Shown here: in pieces, positions 9,102 to 12,202 of the stretch | Numbering within the stretch: position 1 is the stretch's first letter | Layout of the letters: each line of letters opens with the position of its first letter | Assembly (NCBI GenBank): GCA_016874875.1 | Contig: VGTA01000036.1 | Span: forward strand, 1-12,202 | Length of the DNA stretch: 12,202 bases | Direction of reading: 5' to 3' | DNA from: Deltaproteobacteria bacterium | GTDB lineage: Bacteria; Myxococcota_A; Bradymonadia; UBA7976; VGTA01 | Program-made: the position numbers and the translations under genes | The notes under the pieces: model-generated | The model's input: only the letters and a program-made list of their open reading frames with translations | Told to the model about the DNA's origin: nothing | The model's database searches: none

Positions 9102-9307
9102 GCGTCCTCAACCGCCGAGTCATCCTGTTCGCGCAGAGCGCGCCCGACGGGGGCGCGCCCCTCGCGCGCGGGCCTGATGGCGGGCTTCTTTGCCCTCGCG
9201 GCGACGGCGAGCTACGCCGTCACGTGACCGACGCCATCGAGCTCGCCCTCAGCGCGCGGTTCGACGCGCACGTGGTGGTCCATGCGGGCCCATCGGCGGG
9301 GCGCTGA
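9098..9307 (+). CDS. Small hypothetical protein overlapping the thrS stop
   Basis: 69 codons starting at the ATG of an ATGA overlap with the thrS stop, the classic arrangement for translational coupling; no separate ribosome-binding site is visible. The product begins MSVLNRRVILFAQ, has a Gly/Pro-rich middle, and ends with a predicted amphipathic helix (RHVTDAIELALSARF) and a VVVHA strand. I do not recognise it. Codons end in G/C less consistently than in the neighbouring large genes, with about ten A/T-ending codons, so it may be a young, decaying or non-coding stretch. Its stop lies inside a 14-bp repeat. It converges on the FHA gene 24 bp away. Confidence 0.5.
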   Translation: MSVLNRRVILFAQSAPDGGAPLARGPDGGLLCPRGDGELRRHVTDAIELALSARFDAHVVVHAGPSAGR

Positions 9308-9333
9308 GGGCGGGGCGCTGAGGGCGGGGCGCT
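9297..9333. repeat. 14-bp tandem repeat (CGGGGCGCTGAGGG), 2.6 copies, spanning two stop codons
   Basis: Perfect copies at 9297-9310 and 9311-9324 and nine bases of a third to 9333. Copy one contains the TGA of the small + strand ORF (9305-9307). The partial copy runs into the TAG of the - strand FHA gene (CTA at 9332-9334 on +). Confidence 0.93.
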
Positions 9334-10039
9334 AGCGACCCAAGCCCTGCGCGAGCTGCCCGAGCCAGAACATCAACACCACCAGCGCCAGCACCCCCGC
9401 GTAGAAGCCCCAGCGGCGCGTCGCGCGCAGCTCTTGGCCCTGCGGGTCCACCAGCAGGCACTCGATCTGCCCAAAGCGGACCTTGTCGCCGTGCCAGGCG
9501 CGCACGGCGCTCTGGAGGCGCTTGCCGCGCACGAAAGTGCCGTTGCTCGAGCCCTGGTCCGTGAGCAGGTACGAGCCGTCGTCCTTGCGCTCCACGCTGG
9601 CGTGGCGCCGCGAGATCGAGATGTCGGAGATGGTGACGTCGTTCTCTTGTGTGCGCCCCACCACCGTGACGGGCTCAAAGAGCAAGAACTCCTTACCCGC
9701 CTGCGGCCCGCTCGTGATCAGCAGCTTGGCGTGCGCCTGGTTGGGGTGCACCACCGCCGTCTGGTAGCCGCCGCGGTCCGCCACCTCCATCACTTGCTCG
9801 ATGACGAGCTGGTAGGGGCCGATGCGCACGGTGTCGCTCGGCGTGAGCGGCGCGGAGCCCTGCGCGCGCTCGCCGTTGAGGTACACGCCGTTGGCGCTCT
9901 GCAGGTCCTTGAGGAACACCCGCCCGTGGTCCACGTAGAGGACCGCGTGCTGACGCGAGACGGCGCTGCTCGGCAGCACGATGGCGTTCTCAGGGGTCCT
10001 GCCGATCGACAGCTCCGCGCGCAGCTCCGTTTCGCTCAT
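9332..10039 (-). CDS. Double FHA-domain protein with a C-terminal membrane anchor
   Basis: 235 codons. FHA domains bind phosphothreonine peptides. The first (residues about 5-80) shows GR at 13-14, SRQH (28-31) and SANG (48-51); the second (about 105-195) shows GR at 128-129, SRRH (143-146) and SSNG (164-167). Both keep the Gly-Arg, Ser, His and Asn expected of a working phosphopeptide site. After RRW, residues about 211-229 are a hydrophobic helix (GFYAGVLALVVLMFWLGQLA) with only a few residues beyond, so the protein is probably tail-anchored with both FHA domains in the cytoplasm. There is no signal peptide. It lies 84 bp downstream of the FHA/CpaF-like gene on the same strand with no obvious terminator between, so the two are probably co-transcribed. 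The ligand is unknown; no Ser/Thr kinase gene is in the window. Confidence 0.93.
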   Translation of the reverse strand: MSETELRAELSIGRTPENAIVLPSSAVSRQHAVLYVDHGRVFLKDLQSANGVYLNGERAQGSAPLTPSDTVRIGPYQLVIEQVMEVADRGGYQTAVVHPNQAHAKLLITSGPQAGKEFLLFEPVTVVGRTQENDVTISDISISRRHASVERKDDGSYLLTDQGSSNGTFVRGKRLQSAVRAWHGDKVRFGQIECLLVDPQGQELRATRRWGFYAGVLALVVLMFWLGQLAQGLGR

Positions 10040-10123
10040 GAGCGCCCCGCGCTCATCATTGACTACGACGAGCTACATCGACGCTCCTTAGGCGCTCCTG
10101 TGTAGTGGGCTCCGCCGCGCCCC

Positions 10124-12025
10124 TCAGCCGGCGCTCGTCCACGCGCCGCTGTGGTAGATGAGGTCGCCGTGCGCGAAGCTGTAGAGCTCGCTGAGGCGGG
10201 CGCGCCCGGCGTCGTCCACCTCCACGAAGAGCAGGAGGTCGAGCGCCTCGCCCACGAGCGCGGCGTCCACCGCGCGGCGGCACAGCTTGGCCACGGCGTC
10301 GCGCGTGGAGCGCGCGGTGAGCAGCAGGGCGCCGGCCGGCGCCGCGGAGAGCGCCTCGAGGACCAGCCCGCCGTCAAAGGAGGGCTGGTCGGCGACGAGG
10401 AGGAAGTCGGGGGAGAGCTGGCTGGCGCTCAGGAGCGCCTCCATCTCGCAGGGGAGCGTCACCCACGAGGCGTCGTTGCCCACGGCGTAGCTGAGGCCCG
10501 CCGTGACCACGCGGCGGCCGCGCAGGCACGAGAGGGCGAGGGCGCTGGCCACCTGCGCCTGCGCCCTGGCGCTCTTGGAGGCGATCGCCACCTTGAGGCC
10601 CGTGGGCAGCCCGCGCGCGAGCATCTCCGCCGCCTGGCGGTCAAAGCGGCGCTCCTCCACCCACCGCTCGATGGGCGCGGCGTTGACGGAGCGCTGGAGG
10701 CACACGTAGGGGCCCTCCGCGCCGTTGAGGTCCACGTAGGCGCGCAGGTCGCCGAGGCGCCCCTCCGCGCGCTCCTGGCTGTGAGCGCCCAGCCCGCCGA
10801 GCACGCGCGCGGCGGCGAGGCGCGCCTGCTCCACGCTCGAGAAGGGCGCGTTGACCACGCTCACCTTGCCGCTCTCGCGCACATAGACGAGGTGGTGAGC
10901 GCCGTTGAGGTAGATCGCCTGCACGCTCTGGTCCTCGATGAGCGCGTGCAGGCGCCCCACGCAGAGCGCCTCGTCGATCACCTGGTTGACGTCGTCCTCG
11001 GAGTAGCCCTGCGCCACGGCGGTGAGAATCTCCGAGGCGGCGCTGAGGAGCTCAGGGTTGAGCTGCTGACCTGGGCGGTAGCGCGTGGGGAGCTGCACCC
11101 CGCGCTCGGCGAGCCCCGCCTGCAGGAGGGCGTGCAGGGCGACCAGGTTGGAGCTGCCGTCGCCGTCAAAGACCGACATGTCCATCGCCGGCGCCTGCTG
11201 CGCGGCGCTGGCGGCGGGCGCCGGGGCGCTGAGGGGGGCGGCGGGGCGCACGAGGGGGCGCGGCGTCAGGGTCGCGGCGAGCGCGGCGGGTGCGGCGGGG
11301 CGCGGCGCGGGCGGCGCCGGCAGCGGGGTCATGGGCGGCGCCGGGGGCGCGGGCGGCGCCGGGGGCGCGGGCGGCGCCGGGGGCGCGAGCGGCGCGGGGG
11401 AGGCGGCGCGCCCGAGCAGCGAGGGCGGCGGGGGCGCGGCGGGCGCCGGGAGGGGCGAGGCTACCCGCCCGAACGCTGGCGGCGCGGGCGGCGCGGGGAG
11501 GGGCGTGGCGGGGGCGGGGGAGGCGGTGACGCTAAAGGCGGTGGCGAACTGCACGTCGCCGCCCGGCGCCGGCTCGAGCTCGTCCTCGGAGGCCTCTTCC
11601 TCCTGCTGGAACGGCGAGACGCCCGAGGTGATGGTCTGCGCCGACATGGCGCCGCCGCCGAAGACGCGCGGCGGCGGGGGCGGCGGGCTCATGCCGGCGC
11701 TCGCGAGCGGGGCGGCGCCCTCCTCCACGCCCTCGAGCAGCTCGGTGGAGAGCACAAAGTCGCCGATGTAGATCTTGTCGGTCTCTTTGATGACGGCGGG
11801 GGTGGAGATCTTCCGGCCGTTCACGTAGGTGCCGTTGGTTGATTTGAGGTCGGTGATCACGAACTTGCCGTTCTTGAGCACGACGCGGCTGTGGCGCTTG
11901 GAGACGTTCTGCTTGGGCAGCACGATGTCGTTGCCCTGCACGCGGCCGATGGTGACCTCGCTCTTGTAGAACTCTTGCCGCCTCGGCTGGCCGCCCTTCT
12001 CGTGGATGACAACTGCAAACGCCAT
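10124..12025 (-). CDS. FHA domain fused to a degenerate CpaF/TadA-type (VirB11-like) ATPase domain
   Basis: 633 codons; ATG preceded by GAAGGAG eight bases upstream. Residues about 5-95 form an FHA domain with GR (27-28), SKRH (42-45) and STNG (62-65) intact. Residues about 100-280 are a low-complexity Pro/Ala linker with an acidic patch (about 141-151). Residues about 290-630 follow CpaF/TadA secretion ATPases: a helical N-terminal part, AIYLNG...YVRESGKV (370-387, like EIMVNG...YVERGGK), then RVVTAG (505-510), SPDFLLVAD (538-546) and TARSTRDAVAKL (570-581). The ATPase motifs are gone: the P-loop GGTGSGKTT position reads SKSARAQAQ (483-491), the catalytic Glu region reads LVADQ, and the GSLTTLHAN box reads GALLLTARS. 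It is therefore probably a non-hydrolysing pseudoenzyme that binds phosphothreonine partners. No tad or pilus genes are visible nearby. The alignment was made by eye. Confidence 0.87.
   Translation of the reverse strand: MAFAVVIHEKGGQPRRQEFYKSEVTIGRVQGNDIVLPKQNVSKRHSRVVLKNGKFVITDLKSTNGTYVNGRKISTPAVIKETDKIYIGDFVLSTELLEGVEEGAAPLASAGMSPPPPPPRVFGGGAMSAQTITSGVSPFQQEEEASEDELEPAPGGDVQFATAFSVTASPAPATPLPAPPAPPAFGRVASPLPAPAAPPPPSLLGRAASPAPLAPPAPPAPPAPPAPPAPPMTPLPAPPAPRPAAPAALAATLTPRPLVRPAAPLSAPAPAASAAQQAPAMDMSVFDGDGSSNLVALHALLQAGLAERGVQLPTRYRPGQQLNPELLSAASEILTAVAQGYSEDDVNQVIDEALCVGRLHALIEDQSVQAIYLNGAHHLVYVRESGKVSVVNAPFSSVEQARLAAARVLGGLGAHSQERAEGRLGDLRAYVDLNGAEGPYVCLQRSVNAAPIERWVEERRFDRQAAEMLARGLPTGLKVAIASKSARAQAQVASALALSCLRGRRVVTAGLSYAVGNDASWVTLPCEMEALLSASQLSPDFLLVADQPSFDGGLVLEALSAAPAGALLLTARSTRDAVAKLCRRAVDAALVGEALDLLLFVEVDDAGRARLSELYSFAHGDLIYHSGAWTSAG
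11333..11386. repeat. 18-bp in-gene tandem repeat, 3 perfect copies
   Basis: GGGCGGCGCCGGGGGCGC occurs at 11333-11350, 11351-11368 and 11369-11386. On the coding (-) strand it gives the PAPPAP linker repeats of the FHA/CpaF-like protein. The unit is a multiple of three, so the linker can change length without frameshift. Confidence 0.95.
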
Positions 12026-12032
12026 TGCGTGG

Positions 12033-12039
12033 CTCCTTC
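12033..12039 (-). promoter_or_regulatory. Ribosome-binding site of the FHA/CpaF-like gene
   Basis: GAAGGAG on the - strand, seven bases from the ATG, is the strongest Shine-Dalgarno match in the window and lacks the poly-C spacer seen at other starts. Confidence 0.8.
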
Positions 12040-12042
12040 GTG

Positions 12043-12061
12043 AGGTCCCCCGAGGGGGCCT
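12043..12061. promoter_or_regulatory. GC-rich hairpin in the leader of the FHA/CpaF-like gene
   Basis: The + strand can form an eight-pair stem (one G-T wobble) with a three-base loop: AGGTCCCC pairing with GGGGGCCT. In the - strand transcript the wobble becomes a C-A mismatch, leaving a four-pair G/C stem plus three outer pairs. It lies a few bases upstream of the ribosome-binding site, so it could influence translation. Confidence 0.35.
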
Positions 12062-12065
12062 CCCC

Positions 12066-12112
12066 TCAGAGATTTTTCAGAGATTTTTTCAGAGATTTTT
12101 TCAGAGATTTTT
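12066..12112. repeat. 12-bp tandem repeat (CAGAGATTTTTT), 4 copies, upstream of the FHA/CpaF-like gene
   Basis: Four adjacent copies of CAGAGATTTTT(T), of 11, 12, 12 and 11 bases, start at 12067; on the coding strand they read AAAAATCTCTGA. The AT-rich unit is very unlike surrounding DNA. It sits 41-87 bp upstream of the start and downstream of a good promoter, so it is probably transcribed. Confidence 0.95.
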
Positions 12113-12140
12113 AGAGAGGCTCGATCGGTCAGAATGGTTG

Positions 12141-12170
12141 TTATTAGTGCCACTCAGGCCCTAGTGTCAA
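12141..12170 (-). promoter_or_regulatory. Candidate sigma70 promoter for the FHA/CpaF-like gene and downstream FHA gene
   Basis: On the - strand a perfect TTGACA (-35; 12165-12170) is followed after 16 bases by ACTAAT (12143-12148, 4 of 6 matches) or after 18 bases by TAATAA (12141-12146). Transcription would begin near 12135, giving a leader of about 110 bases that holds the 12-bp repeat and the hairpin. Confidence 0.5.
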
Positions 12171-12202
12171 GAGCGCACACGAGCCCTCAAGGGCCCCCCC
12201 CC

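Noticed and set aside
10041..10055. GAGCG...CGCTC hairpin just upstream of the double-FHA start
   Set aside because: A 5-bp GC stem is expected often by chance in DNA of this composition.
10151..11842. 563-codon + strand frame antisense to the FHA/CpaF-like gene
   Set aside because: Composition-driven open frame; no motif, and the opposite frame has an intact FHA domain and a good start.
11857..12153. 98-codon - strand ORF translating the 12-bp repeat as ISEK repeats
   Set aside because: It overlaps the FHA start in another frame and consists mostly of repeat DNA; no support for translation.

Overview
This is a very GC-rich bacterial window whose genes have almost saturated G/C at third codon positions. 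Alanine/proline/arginine-rich linkers, two FHA-domain genes and a CpaF/TadA-derived protein suggest a Myxococcota-like (former Deltaproteobacteria) chromosome. That assignment is inference from gene style only; no rRNA or other taxonomic marker is present.

Layout. On the + strand, positions 1-282 hold the 3' end of a probable mutY (A/G-specific adenine glycosylase). It overlaps by one base an unrecognised alanine/glycine-rich, probably exported, beta-barrel-like protein (282-1439). Convergent to these, on the - strand, lie a YgiQ-family radical SAM protein (1513-3882) and, upstream of it, a stand-alone copy of the domain normally found N-terminal to the catalytic domain of long RluA-family pseudouridine synthases (4041-4811). 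Divergently, on the + strand, come a fused alpha/beta E1 subunit of a 2-oxoacid dehydrogenase complex (4985-7117), a TGS-less threonyl-tRNA synthetase (7263-9101), and a 69-codon ORF overlapping thrS by four bases (9098-9307). The right end is a - strand pair: a protein with N-terminal FHA, a long Pro/Ala linker and a CpaF-like domain that has lost its ATPase motifs (10124-12025), followed by a double-FHA protein with a C-terminal membrane anchor (9332-10039).

The two most interesting signals are these. First, the FHA/pseudo-CpaF plus double-FHA membrane-protein pair looks like a phosphothreonine-reading module built on a dead secretion ATPase. Second, most intergenic regions carry their own short tandem repeat (unit 9-16 bp, 2-5 copies, a different sequence at each site). 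At four genes the repeat lies roughly 10-90 bp upstream of the start codon, where it may fall within the mRNA leader. Two of the intergenic repeats (1487-1516 and 7184-7230) begin with the same 15-bp sequence.

E1 and ThrRS are core-metabolism and translation genes with no visible link to the FHA pair. The E2 and E3 partners of the dehydrogenase are not in the window.
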